A stretch of 64,000 bases of DNA from Aureibacillus halotolerans (GCF_004363045.1 NZ_SNYJ01000012.1:62001-126000); one strand, 5' to 3'; counted from the first letter of the stretch, positions 8,503 through 17,387 are shown. Translations and numbers: made by a program. Notes: generated by a model from the sequence alone, not told the origin.

Positions 8503-8562
8503 CGATGAGGTACTTCTGAGTCGATGTTGCACTTGTACCCATTAGGGTGAAAGCGAACGTAT
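8503..8562. repeat. Dispersed repeat, copy 1
   Basis: Contains GAGTCGATGTTGCACTTG followed by a short hairpin (TACCC/GGGTG) and AAGCGAA. A second copy lies at about 59036-59095. Both are probably fragments of a GC-rich intergenic repeat common in Bacillaceae. Confidence 0.6.
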
Positions 8563-8699
8563 AGCCGTTTGCCTATAGAAAATGTTTTCCAGCAATTAAC
8601 TTGTGCGAAAACAAGAACTATGACTCATCCTGAATAAAATAAGATCTACGTTACCTGATGGGGCACTAGGATACGTCGGGAGCTTTTTATATTTAGGTC

Positions 8700-8815
8700 T
8701 GAACAAAACAACGGAGTATACTGAACGATAAGAGGTAGGAGTAACAGTCTATCAATTTGTATCAACAAATATGCCCATTTCTTGCGCGATTTTCCTTGTC
8801 CTAGGAAAAAGTCGC
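8700..8815 (+). other. Relic CRISPR leader (copy 2)
   Basis: Diverged copy of 7537-7630: shared blocks include AACAAAACAACGGAG, AAGAGGTAGGA, AAATATGC and TTCTTGCGCGA. It leads directly into two degenerate CRISPR repeats. Confidence 0.55.
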
Positions 8816-8816
8816 T

Positions 8817-8914
8817 TTCGCACTCAGTGAGTGAGACGACTTGAAATAGCATCATGTAATCTTGGAGGGGTATAATGGTAGTGTCGCACTCCATGTAAGT
8901 GCATGGGTAGAAAT
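8817..8914 (+). CRISPR. Relic two-repeat CRISPR unit with one spacer
   Basis: Degenerate repeat 8817-8847 (TCGCACTC ... GTGAGTG ... CTTGAAAT), then 35 bases, then repeat 8883-8914 (GTCGCACTC ... GTAGAAAT), which matches the main repeat at 26 of 32 positions without gaps. The 35-base interval equals the spacer length of the main array. The unit follows a leader-like stretch. Confidence 0.65.
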
Positions 8915-8980
8915 ATTCTCTGATTCAAAGAGAAGAATTGTACCTAATCAATAATCTATAGTAAAGAAGCAGGTGTTGAA

Positions 8981-9934
8981 ATGATAAATGTAACCGCTTT
9001 AGGGGAACTGCTAATTGACTTTACAACGGAAGGGACCAACGATGCAGGTCTTCCTATATTTACGGCCAATCCAGGAGGCGCGCCGGGCAATGTGCTCGTT
9101 GCTTTGTCCAGCTTGGGAGAAGAGACGGCATTTATAGGCTGTGTTGGAAAGGACAAATTTGGTAGCTTGCTCGAGTCGACGCTACAGGCTAAGGGTGTCA
9201 ATACCAGCGGACTAATCCATTCAAACATACATACGACGTTAGCTTTTGTGAAATTGGATGGAAGCGGCGATCGTTCATTTAGCTTTTGCCGAAACCCTGG
9301 TGCAGATATTATGTTAGCAGAAAAAGAGCTTGCTCTTGACCTCATCTCTCAATCTCGTATTTTTCATGTAGGATCGCTTTCCATGACGGATGAACCTGTC
9401 AGAGGCGCGACGCGTGCAGCATTGAAGCATGCAAAACAACATAAAAAACTCATATCCTTTGACCCTAATTTGCGCCCGTTATTATGGAGGAGTTTGGATG
9501 AGGCGAAGGAATGTATGCTTGAAGTTATGGCATACGCTGATATCGTCAAAGTATCTGAGGAAGAACTGGAATTTTTAACAGGGACGAAGGATATTGATTT
9601 AGGAGCCCAAGCCCTTTCGCAGCAATTTAATTTCTCCCTGCTTTTTGTGACACAGGGACAGCACGGGAGCTCCTGTTATTGCCAAGGAACGTCGGTGTTT
9701 TCGCCTGGAATAGCTGTTCAGGCTATTGATACAACAGGGTGTGGCGATGCCTTTGTTGCAGGTGTTCTTCATCAGCTGTTAGAGAAAACGCCAATAGATT
9801 TGAACCTCAATGAAACTGAGATGCGCTCCATTCTCGATTTCGGAAATTCCATGGGTGCCTTTGTGGCAACACGCAAAGGTGGAATACCTGCAATGCCGAC
9901 ACTTGAGCAGATCGCTGAATTTCGTTCTCGTTAG
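8981..9934 (+). CDS. PfkB-family fructokinase
   Basis: 317-residue sugar kinase of the ribokinase/PfkB fold. Signature 1 is GGAPGNVLVALSSLG near residue 30, and signature 2 is DTTGCGDAFVAG with catalytic base D256. The closest familiar subgroup is bacterial fructokinase (ScrK-like), which makes fructose 6-phosphate from ATP and free fructose. This fits the GH32 enzyme encoded upstream, although the gene has its own leader and is separated from that operon by the DoxX gene and CRISPR relics. ATG 8981 follows GAAGCAGGTG. Other ketose or deoxy-sugar substrates are possible. Confidence 0.88.
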   Translation: MINVTALGELLIDFTTEGTNDAGLPIFTANPGGAPGNVLVALSSLGEETAFIGCVGKDKFGSLLESTLQAKGVNTSGLIHSNIHTTLAFVKLDGSGDRSFSFCRNPGADIMLAEKELALDLISQSRIFHVGSLSMTDEPVRGATRAALKHAKQHKKLISFDPNLRPLLWRSLDEAKECMLEVMAYADIVKVSEEELEFLTGTKDIDLGAQALSQQFNFSLLFVTQGQHGSSCYCQGTSVFSPGIAVQAIDTTGCGDAFVAGVLHQLLEKTPIDLNLNETEMRSILDFGNSMGAFVATRKGGIPAMPTLEQIAEFRSR

Positions 9935-10112
9935 ATACAATACTGGTGGAAGGGTTCAAAGTTTTGTTTAAGAAGTGTGCTCTAGGGAGTGAAGCAAGGT
10001 CGTTATGGTGCGAAAAATATACTAGACGGAAAACAAGGATTACTCAACATGGTGGCATGGTGTAAGATTAAAGAAGAACATGGAGTCGCTTGAAAATGTT
10101 TAACTCTTTTTT

Positions 10113-10280
10113 GCGCGAACCCTAAGCGCACATGAAATCCCTGGGGGGTTCGCGCTAATTTTTTAGAAATTCTTTAAGATAAACTATTATAATATCTATA
10201 TTTTGGTTATTTAATGCACGAATTTGACGTTTCCTCAAGAAGATTCATTAGAATTATCCTTTTTATAGGATAAATTCGCT
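10113..10280 (+). promoter_or_regulatory. CRISPR leader
   Basis: AT-rich 168 bases directly before the first repeat, containing the hairpin GCGCGAACCC/GGGTTCGCGC (10119-10161). The repeat orientation (ending in ATTGAAAT away from the leader) and this hairpin fit type I-C leaders. The 180 bases between the fructokinase stop and the leader hold no recognisable gene and no cas2 remnant. Confidence 0.75.
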
Positions 10281-12428
10281 GTCGCACTCTACGTGAGTGC
10301 GTGGATTGAAATGACTTCCGCTAGGCGCTCTTTTTGCGCGGTGATTAGTCGCACTCTACGTGAGTGCGTGGATTGAAATATAGCGTCGGGGTTGGTGTCA
10401 TCATAAATTACCTGCGGTCGCACTCTACGTGAGTGCGTGGATTGAAATTGAAAAAGTGCTTTTGATAATTGTGATCTTTTTGGGTCGCACTCTACGTGAG
10501 TGCGTGGATTGAAATGATCTTTATAGCGAACAATGTAAAAAAACTCTTTGTCGCACTCTACGTGAGTGCGTGGATTGAAATTTTTTACATCATTATACCG
10601 CATTAATCGCCAATGTCGCACTCTACGTGAGTGCGTGGATTGAAATTTGGCTGGTGTCGCGTGTGCGGACGTAGTACAACGTCGCACTCTACGTGAGTGC
10701 GTGGATTGAAATGCCAGAATAGACACCTACCTGATGCATGACTTTGTCGCACTCTACGTGAGTGCGTGGATTGAAATTAGTGACTTTGTAGCCTTACTTT
10801 TAGACATGCAAGTCGCACTCTACGTGAGTGCGTGGATTGAAATCACTTTGGCGCACCACTGGCGCAACGGGGTACGCGTCGCACTCTACGTGAGTGCGTG
10901 GATTGAAATGCGGGGATTATCGTTTTGCTATCGGTGTTTAGTCGTCGCACTCTACGTGAGTGCGTGGATTGAAATTGTCAGTATAGGTCATCTGTGTAAC
11001 GTCACCATGTCGCACTCTACGTGAGTGCGTGGATTGAAATTATCAGTTCATCGACTGATTCCATGCCGTAAACGTCGCACTCTACGTGAGTGCGTGGATT
11101 GAAATAAGGCGGTCGTTAACATCATCACAACCGTATTGGTCGCACTCTACGTGAGTGCGTGGATTGAAATTGTGCCCTTGATTTGCACCACCCCTTTAGC
11201 AGCGTCGCACTCTACGTGAGTGCGTGGATTGAAATAATACTGTGATGAGGTCTTGAAGTACCTCTTTAGTGTCGCACTCTACGTGAGTGCGTGGATTGAA
11301 ATAAAGATGTGGTGGTCGTCAGAGCTAAGTACGTCGTCGCACTCTACGTGAGTGCGTGGATTGAAATTTCCGTCAAATAGGCGTGAAATGTCGTCGTGTT
11401 CGTCGCACTCTACGTGAGTGCGTGGATTGAAATGAAAGAATTTCATATACCTTAGACATTATTTTTGTCGCACTCTACGTGAGTGCGTGGATTGAAATCA
11501 GCCACCATTCGAGATGCTGTCGCTGCCAAGAGTCGCACTCTACGTGAGTGCGTGGATTGAAATAACGAGCGCTACAAGACGGAGGGTGGCGTTAATGGCG
11601 TCGCACTCTACGTGAGTGCGTGGATTGAAATTACGGCTACCGGCTTGATGGTTTTTAGCCGGCGGGTCGCACTCTACGTGAGTGCGTGGATTGAAATCAC
11701 CATTTACCATTTGATCAACAAGAAATAGTTCGTCGCACTCTACGTGAGTGCGTGGATTGAAATCGAATGGACGGAAGCACATCTTTCGTGACCCACCGGT
11801 CGCACTCTACGTGAGTGCGTGGATTGAAATTCAATGAACCTGTGGTATTTGAAGTTATCCACAACCGTCGCACTCTACGTGAGTGCGTGGATTGAAATTC
11901 TTCAGCCATTAATGCTCACTCCTATTTGGTATGTCGCACTCTACGTGAGTGCGTGGATTGAAATAGACGGTTGCCCAAGCGCTTAAAGAGTTGGGAGACG
12001 TCGCACTCTACGTGAGTGCGTGGATTGAAATGTGATGCGGCAGTGTGCGTTTGCGACCACCGTTTTTGTCGCACTCTACGTGAGTGCGTGGATTGAAATA
12101 ATTAAAAGAAACTAAACCTTCCACTTCCAAATACGTCGCACTCTACGTGAGTGCGTGGATTGAAATACAAAAATACCAAACATCTATGCTCGTGAATGGT
12201 GTCGCACTCTACGTGAGTGCGTGGATTGAAATAGCTAACTGCTCTAGCTGGTTCGGCGTCATACAGTCGCACTCTACGTGAGTGCGTGGATTGAAATCGT
12301 AATCCCAAACATATCGGCTGATTTCTTTCCCGTCGCACTCTACGTGAGTGCGTGGATTGAAATGATTGGCGACACAAGCGACTACAGCGATCAACTGTCG
12401 CACTCTACGTGAGTGCGTGGATTGAAAT
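10281..12428 (+). CRISPR. Type I-C CRISPR array, 33 repeats and 32 spacers
   Basis: 33 direct repeats of 32 nt, first at 10281-10312 and last at 12397-12428; each begins GTCGCACTC and ends GTGGATTGAAAT, and I found no variant among them. The inner CGCACTC/GAGTGCG forms a 7-bp stem with a 5-nt loop, as needed for Cas5-type processing. Repeat starts are 65-69 bases apart, so spacers are 33-37 nt, all different. The repeat is a close variant of the type I-C repeat known from the halodurans group. Transcription runs left to right from the leader. No cas gene lies within 10 kb to the left or 50 kb to the right inside this window, so interference would need Cas proteins from another locus. Confidence 0.98.
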
Positions 12429-12591
12429 ATCTGCTCTTAAAGATAGTATATATCACTAGCGTTGCATTAAAAGGTACTGATCATTAATAATACAAAGAAT
12501 GTTCAATAAACAAGTCGTTATACAATGAAAAAACCCTTTACAATGGATGGAGAGGTGGTCACCTGTCCAAATCCAAAGCAAAGGATCAACC
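12429..12591. other. Gap after the CRISPR array
   Basis: No gene. The first ~35 bases after the last repeat could be a spacer whose downstream repeat is lost. The rest is AT-rich and leads into a transposase fragment. Confidence 0.4.
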
Positions 12592-12714
12592 ATGGACAAG
12601 CATACACGACTTTCTTCGTTTGGTAAATGGGTAGACCAGATTAACTTTCATTGGTTAGACGAGCAGGTTTTCAAGCTCAAGCTTGATTATTCCATTGACA
12701 CGATTAAATATTAA
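12592..12714 (+). pseudogene. Transposase N-terminal fragment, IS4/DUF4372-like
   Basis: A 40-codon frame beginning MDKHTRLSSFGKW and continuing with HWLDEQVFKLKLDY resembles the N-terminus of IS4-family transposases that carry a DUF4372 domain. It stops after 40 codons, far short of a ~400-residue transposase, so it is a remnant. It sits between the last intact CRISPR repeat and a truncated one, which suggests that the insertion and a later deletion cut the array. Terminal inverted repeats were not found. Confidence 0.55.
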
Positions 12715-12721
12715 TCGTATT

Positions 12722-12743
12722 GTCGCACTCTACGTGAGTGCGT
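12722..12743 (+). repeat. Truncated CRISPR repeat
   Basis: The first 22 nt of the 32-nt repeat are exactly conserved; the last 10 are replaced by unrelated sequence. Identity to the active array over this part indicates a recent break. Confidence 0.85.
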
Positions 12744-12935
12744 ACCTTTCGATTTTAGACTGCGAAGTTTGAGCTCTTTAGCTGATGTCTGTATACTATT
12801 GTTACTGTCTCCACCTTTACTCGCGGCTTTTGTGTTCGTGCGTGAACTGGAGAATGAAAAGGAACTTGCGCCGCCTGAGGTGTACGTTTCTTTTTTTATC
12901 ACACCAAATGATAAAGTTTTGTTGTTCTTTGAAGT

Positions 12936-12967
12936 GTCGCACTCTGCCAGAGTGCGACTATTAAAAT
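12936..12967 (+). repeat. Degenerate full-length CRISPR repeat
   Basis: 32 bases that align without gaps to the array repeat at 25 of 32 positions (GTCGCACTCT at the start, AAAAT at the end). Its first 23 bases form a perfect hairpin GTCGCACTCT/AGAGTGCGAC with loop GCC. It is probably an ancestral trailer-end repeat. Confidence 0.7.
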
Positions 12968-13029
12968 TTCACCTATACTTAAAACATGGTACACTCTTCA
13001 TAAATGACAAACGTAAGGGTGTTTAATGT

Positions 13030-13554
13030 ATGATCCTACAAATAAAAGTGACATTAAAAGGGATAAAACCACCTATTTGGCGGAGGTTGTTGGTGGATGA
13101 TCGATTTACGTTCTTGCAGTTTCATGAACTTTTGCAGGTGGCTTTTCGATGGGAAGATAGCCATTTACATGAGTTTCATACGACGTCTACCCCTCATAAT
13201 AGGAAGATCTGGATTGGGGACCCTATCATGCTTGAGGGTGTCTTTGGTAGACGTCTTTTGGATGAGAAAGACGTACAGCTTCGTGAATTTTTGCAGAATG
13301 AAAAAGACAAACTCGTCTATGTCTATGATTTTGGTGATGATTGGGAGCACGATATTGTGGTGGAAAACATCCTTCCTTATGATGCAGATGGTCGCTACCC
13401 TTATTGTGTAAAGGCAACGCGGATGGCGCCAGAAGAAGATAGCGGCGGAGAATGGCTAGAGCATGAAGCACCACAAAAACCGATGCCCCCTAAACAACTA
13501 ACGGATGCCGTTAATAAAGACTTAGAGGCGTTTCATGCGGACGAGCATAAGTAG
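13030..13554 (+). CDS. pRiA4b ORF-3-like protein (possibly the 5' part of a split gene)
   Basis: 174 residues of the plasmid pRiA4b ORF-3 / IS1096 TnpR-like family: IKPPIWRRLLVDDRFTFLQFHELLQVAF at the N-terminus and VYDFGDDWEHDIVVE near residue 100 are the family hallmarks. The biochemical role of the family is unknown. ATG 13030 follows GTAAGGGTG. The stop is an amber codon (13552-13554), and the same frame continues without another stop through 13585-14592, so the two frames may be one gene cut by a nonsense mutation. The gene directly follows the CRISPR debris. Confidence 0.85.
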   Translation: MILQIKVTLKGIKPPIWRRLLVDDRFTFLQFHELLQVAFRWEDSHLHEFHTTSTPHNRKIWIGDPIMLEGVFGRRLLDEKDVQLREFLQNEKDKLVYVYDFGDDWEHDIVVENILPYDADGRYPYCVKATRMAPEEDSGGEWLEHEAPQKPMPPKQLTDAVNKDLEAFHADEHK

Positions 13555-13584
13555 CCAAGAGAGAATTTTGACGTACAACTCAGT

Positions 13585-14592
13585 TTGCCACAAGTTGACG
13601 ATGGTTCATGGAAAAGATTGCTTGACGAAATACTGATTTTTCAAGACATGGAGCTTTGGAGAAAATTGAGCGATGACCAAGTCATTTCTGTGGAATTGTC
13701 AGACGGTGAGATGGCATACTGCAGCATTATTGGGAATATGGGAAGACAGTATGGTATAGTCGCATACCTTGGTGATGATGGCTTGTATGCGTATCAATCG
13801 GTAGTTGAAGGAAACGATGAAGTGATGAAGGAGATGGCATTTCTTCAAAAATCGTTGACTGTGCTGTATGGAACTACTGAAGATATGGAGATGGAGGACT
13901 TTGGGTTGCTTTCAAGGCACACATTTCCTCCTTTTAAAGGAAATCAATTTCCGATTTTTCGGCGAATGGATCCTGGGTATCTCCCGTGGCCGTTGACACA
14001 ATCAGATGTTGAAAAATTGATCGTCATTTTGTCGCAAGTGAACGATGTGATTGTGAGATCAAACGAAAACAAAGTACAAATTCCTGACAGCTCTGCAAAG
14101 CAATGGGTCGGTCGTCAGCAAGCGAATGAAGATGGAGAATGGACGGATACACTGATGACTCCTGAGCCAACGGAGCGTAAACATGCTCCTCGTTTGGCAG
14201 TATCGGAGACGGATCTCCAACGGATAAAAAAATCAGCCCAACCGTACAACGGGTCAGTAGAGCTTGGTGTTTTTTATATCGGTATGGCCATTCAGGGAGA
14301 AACGGCAGGAGAACCCCCAAGCTTTGCCAGTATTTTCGCGGCGATGGAGATAAACGATGGGATGAATGTCTTTTTTAAGCCGGGTAACGGAGGAATGGAC
14401 GCTTTCTACCTTCAACATACTTTTTTAAACATGGTCGAGAAAATTGGCTTACCACAGAAGGTTTTCCTGAAAAATGATAAAGTGAGTGCCTATCTTTCGC
14501 CGTTGCTGAAAAAGCTGTCAGTAGAAATCGTTCACGTTCCAAGGTTACCGTACATTGAGGAAATGCGAGAGCAAATGGAGAAGGATTTGTAG
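13585..14592 (+). CDS. DUF6930/DUF7309-like protein (probable 3' part of the split gene)
   Basis: 335 residues from TTG 13585, in the same frame as the preceding gene. The 10 codons between the amber stop and this TTG are open, and no ribosome binding site precedes the TTG (ACGTACAACTCAG), so independent translation is doubtful. The sequence has two parts: residues 1-150 with LWRKLSDDQVISVELSDGEMAYCSI, and 190-330 with an alpha/beta domain (SVELGVFYIGMAIQ, FKPGNGGMDAFYLQ). I recognise it only as resembling uncharacterised DUF6930/DUF7309 domains. Whether a fusion protein is made by amber readthrough or the locus is a pseudogene cannot be decided here. Confidence 0.7.
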   Translation: MPQVDDGSWKRLLDEILIFQDMELWRKLSDDQVISVELSDGEMAYCSIIGNMGRQYGIVAYLGDDGLYAYQSVVEGNDEVMKEMAFLQKSLTVLYGTTEDMEMEDFGLLSRHTFPPFKGNQFPIFRRMDPGYLPWPLTQSDVEKLIVILSQVNDVIVRSNENKVQIPDSSAKQWVGRQQANEDGEWTDTLMTPEPTERKHAPRLAVSETDLQRIKKSAQPYNGSVELGVFYIGMAIQGETAGEPPSFASIFAAMEINDGMNVFFKPGNGGMDAFYLQHTFLNMVEKIGLPQKVFLKNDKVSAYLSPLLKKLSVEIVHVPRLPYIEEMREQMEKDL

Positions 14593-14620
14593 AATCAGTT
14601 CCGCTTTCCACCTATGAATT

Positions 14621-14662
14621 GAGACAAAAACGGTACGGGGCCCTTCCTGTACCGTTTCTCTT
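14621..14662 (+). terminator. Terminator after the split gene
   Basis: AAACGGTAC/GTACCGTTT stem with GAGA...TCTC extension and a following TTTG. The 300 bases from here to 14972 contain no gene that I can support. Confidence 0.7.
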
Positions 14663-14981
14663 TGCTTACGATGAAGACCCTTTTCTTATAACCCAACCAC
14701 AATAGGACACATTGCATGAGAAACGCTAGGTCAGGTGTGAATAGGAGTCGAGAGCGAGTGGCGGTGCAATATATTTTCGCCAGTAACGGAGCCCCGTCTT
14801 GTATACTAGCATCTTTGTTATGAACCATACTTCAGTAATTGAAACATGATACACTTTTGTTCAATCCTATATTGGGTATTCTTGAAGGGCAATGTCTGGA
14901 GATGATAGTAGAAAGGTAGCTTATCGAGTTAAGCATTGGTGGGCATTTACATTTTAGATCACTAAAAAGGAAGTGAATGCA

Positions 14982-15947
14982 TTGGATAAGCAAACCTCTT
15001 GCTGTACGGCCAATCGAAGTGAGGGACTGTATGACTCAAGTTCTGATCACACGGGTCTAACACAAAACGTCACTCGCACTGAATTGAAATTCGCCGAGAA
15101 AATGGTCAAGATCCCTGGAGGAGAATTTCTTATGGGCACGGATGACAACGAAGGCTTCCCAACGGATGGGGAAGGGCCAGTTCGAGCTGTTCAAGTGGAC
15201 CCTTTTCTCATGGACAAGCATACGGTCACAAATGATGAGTTTACGGCATTTGTTGAAGCGACGGGGTATCGGACGGAATCAGAACGCTTTGGCTGGTCGT
15301 TTGTCTTCTATCAATTTCTCCCCAAACATCCTCAGGGAAATGTTCAGCAGCTTCCTTCGACGCCATGGTGGTATGCGTTAGAAGGCGCTTGTTGGTTTCA
15401 GCCTGAAGGGGAAGGCTCCTCGGTAAAGGATCGTTTGGACCATCCAGTCATTCATGTGTCATGGAACGATGCCGTGGCTTTTTCTCATTGGGTAGGGAAG
15501 CGATTGCCTACTGAGGCAGAATGGGAGTTTGCCGCAAGAGGTGGGCTGGAGCAAAATCGTTATCCGTGGGGGGATGACCTCACACCGAATGGGACACATC
15601 AGTGCAACATTTGGCAGGGGAATTTTCCAAGTGAAAATACGCAAGAGGATGGCTATGTAGGGACCGCTCCAGCACAATCATTTCCTGCGAATGACTATGG
15701 TTTATACAACGTTGCCGGGAATGTATGGGAGTGGTGTGAGGATTGGTTTACGAGAGCCATTGATTTAACGCAATCCAATGATCCAAAAGGGCCTTCGAAA
15801 GGAACGTCACGAGTGATGCGAGGGGGATCCTATCTGTGCCATAGATCGTATTGCAATCGCTATAGAGTGGCCGCACGAAGCTCAAATACGCCGGACAGTG
15901 CTACAGGAAACCTAGGCTTCCGTTGTGTAGCAGATCTTTTGAAATAA
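14982..15947 (+). CDS. Formylglycine-generating enzyme (SUMF1) homologue
   Basis: FGE/SUMF1-domain protein that in characterised members oxidises a cysteine of sulfatases to formylglycine with copper and oxygen. KIPGGEFLMGTDD opens the domain, and the C-terminal core RVMRGGSYLCHRSYCNRYR carries the two conserved active-site cysteines (289 and 294 counted from GTG 14973), followed by GNLGFRCV. AAAAGGA overlaps GTG 14973 but is well spaced to TTG 14982, which I prefer. No sulfatase gene is in the window, so the client is elsewhere or not a sulfatase. The N-terminal CCTANRSEG stretch resembles family members from other bacteria. It is a single-gene unit ending at a shared terminator. Confidence 0.9.
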   Translation: MDKQTSCCTANRSEGLYDSSSDHTGLTQNVTRTELKFAEKMVKIPGGEFLMGTDDNEGFPTDGEGPVRAVQVDPFLMDKHTVTNDEFTAFVEATGYRTESERFGWSFVFYQFLPKHPQGNVQQLPSTPWWYALEGACWFQPEGEGSSVKDRLDHPVIHVSWNDAVAFSHWVGKRLPTEAEWEFAARGGLEQNRYPWGDDLTPNGTHQCNIWQGNFPSENTQEDGYVGTAPAQSFPANDYGLYNVAGNVWEWCEDWFTRAIDLTQSNDPKGPSKGTSRVMRGGSYLCHRSYCNRYRVAARSSNTPDSATGNLGFRCVADLLK

Positions 15948-16000
15948 AAGTGTACATGTGAGGGAACTATTCTTACTGCTTTTTCTATTACATTAAGATG

Positions 16001-16031
16001 AAAAAGAAGCCAGTGACGCGGCTTCTTTTTT
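16001..16031. terminator. Bidirectional terminator
   Basis: AAAAAGAAGCC/GGCTTCTTTTTT around an 8-nt loop, between the convergent FGE and C39-like genes. Confidence 0.85.
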
Positions 16032-16034
16032 GTC

Positions 16035-17387
16035 TTATTTCACCAACGTCACAGCTTGCTGACCAAACTGCTCCCACCCAGCGATAAAGGCGTGTTTGTT
16101 CGTTTGGCTTGTGTAGCCGAAGGGATCCTTAATATAGACCGTATTTTCATCATACCCAGTGACGACGACCGAATGCTGGCGGTATGAAATTTGTACGGGT
16201 CCGGATGTGGTCTGCCAGGTTTGCCACTGGGAAGCTGGCAATGGTCCGAACGTGGAGGAGACAATGACCCAAACCGGGCGGTCTTTGGCCAATTGCGCCT
16301 CAATCGCACTCCATCCAGCTCCGGTCATATCGATTACATGATTAGGGGCGTACTGTTCAGCTAGGTCGACAATCGGTTTGTGATATACGCCGATCCCAGA
16401 GGTGGTTAAGGAATACATATCGCCCACAAACCCATCATTCATATGGCCACGGTAACTTCGCCCATCAGCACCCACGGTTTGAAAGGGAACTTTTTGAACT
16501 TCTCTTGCCAGTTGGAGCTTATCAGCTGGTGTGCCACGCCATTGGAGAAGCATAGCGAGACTGGTCACTTCACAGCCGCGTGGAAGTTCAGGGTTTTGCA
16601 GAACTAGGGGGACGTCAATGATACGAGACTCTGCGGGCGTTTCCTCACCAGAAGTCCAAAGCGTTTTCCCACTTTCGTGAATGAAACTTGCATCGGCATA
16701 TTGATTTGCGACGGCATAGGCTTCTGAAAATGTAGGCAATGAAGCCACATGCTTGTTTCCTTGCATCACGACATAGTTATGTGTAGACGAATTAAAGATC
16801 GGTTCCCCCTCTGCATTTCTGACCACTGTGCTCTCTTTGGAGGCAGCTCGTATGGCCAGATTCATTGTGTCAAAGCCTTGTTCTTGCTTCTCACCACGAA
16901 CGCGATAAGGCGTTTTCTTCAAGAAATTCATCTTATAAATATCTACGTCACTTGTCGACAAAGGTTCGCCAATGGCAAGCAGGTCATCATACACATACAG
17001 TTGTTGTCCGAGTTGCGATAATGTGTCGCGTAACGGCACGTAAGTTCGTCCCTCGACAGACACATAAGCAAGCCCATTTGACTGTGCTGGATTGGAAAAG
17101 GTTAATTTACCAAGCTCCAATTGTTTTTGTTTCGCATTCCATTGCAAGTCTTTGCCATACCAATGTGCCATATCACGTGAAGACACATACGTGACACCAT
17201 GTTTTATAAGTGGGGCATGCTCCATACGATCAACCTTGTCGATTTCGCCTTGCTGACCTACCCATGTACTTCCAGCGCGAATCACAATCGCTGGCATTTC
17301 TTTGTCTTCACAATGTGCAGCGGGCAAATCAATAAAAAAGGTAACGGTAAAAAGCAGGGCAAACGCTCCCCATGATTGTATTCTCAA
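16035..17387 (-). CDS. Secreted C39-like peptidase with copper-amine-oxidase-like N-domain
   Basis: 450 residues. A signal peptide (residues 1-26, ending DLPAAHC) is followed by a stalk domain of the copper amine oxidase N-terminal type (about 30-145, with YVSSRDMAHWYG and TYVPLRDTLSQLG), which in Bacilli is a wall- or surface-associated module. The C-terminal Peptidase_C39_2/YvpB-like domain (about 258-450) has LPRGCEVTSLAMLL with catalytic C272, and QHSVVVTGYDENTVYIKDPFG supplying histidine and aspartate. The cell-surface substrate is unknown. The gene is monocistronic; its start is ATG 17387 with GGAGGCTGAATC upstream. Confidence 0.88.
   Translation of the reverse strand: MRIQSWGAFALLFTVTFFIDLPAAHCEDKEMPAIVIRAGSTWVGQQGEIDKVDRMEHAPLIKHGVTYVSSRDMAHWYGKDLQWNAKQKQLELGKLTFSNPAQSNGLAYVSVEGRTYVPLRDTLSQLGQQLYVYDDLLAIGEPLSTSDVDIYKMNFLKKTPYRVRGEKQEQGFDTMNLAIRAASKESTVVRNAEGEPIFNSSTHNYVVMQGNKHVASLPTFSEAYAVANQYADASFIHESGKTLWTSGEETPAESRIIDVPLVLQNPELPRGCEVTSLAMLLQWRGTPADKLQLAREVQKVPFQTVGADGRSYRGHMNDGFVGDMYSLTTSGIGVYHKPIVDLAEQYAPNHVIDMTGAGWSAIEAQLAKDRPVWVIVSSTFGPLPASQWQTWQTTSGPVQISYRQHSVVVTGYDENTVYIKDPFGYTSQTNKHAFIAGWEQFGQQAVTLVK

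Noticed and set aside
9935-10112. cas2 remnant between the fructokinase gene and the CRISPR leader
   Set aside because: Looked for the Cas2 start and GPL-type end in all frames by eye; nothing convincing.
10289-12403. Several long frames inside the CRISPR array with repeated FQSTHSRRVR or NPRTHVECD peptides
   Set aside because: They are translations of the repeat sequence, not genes.
12769-13026. 85-codon plus frame and a 63-codon serine-rich minus frame between CRISPR debris and the pRiA4b-like gene
   Set aside because: Neither has a convincing ribosome binding site or family similarity, and both include CRISPR-derived ends.
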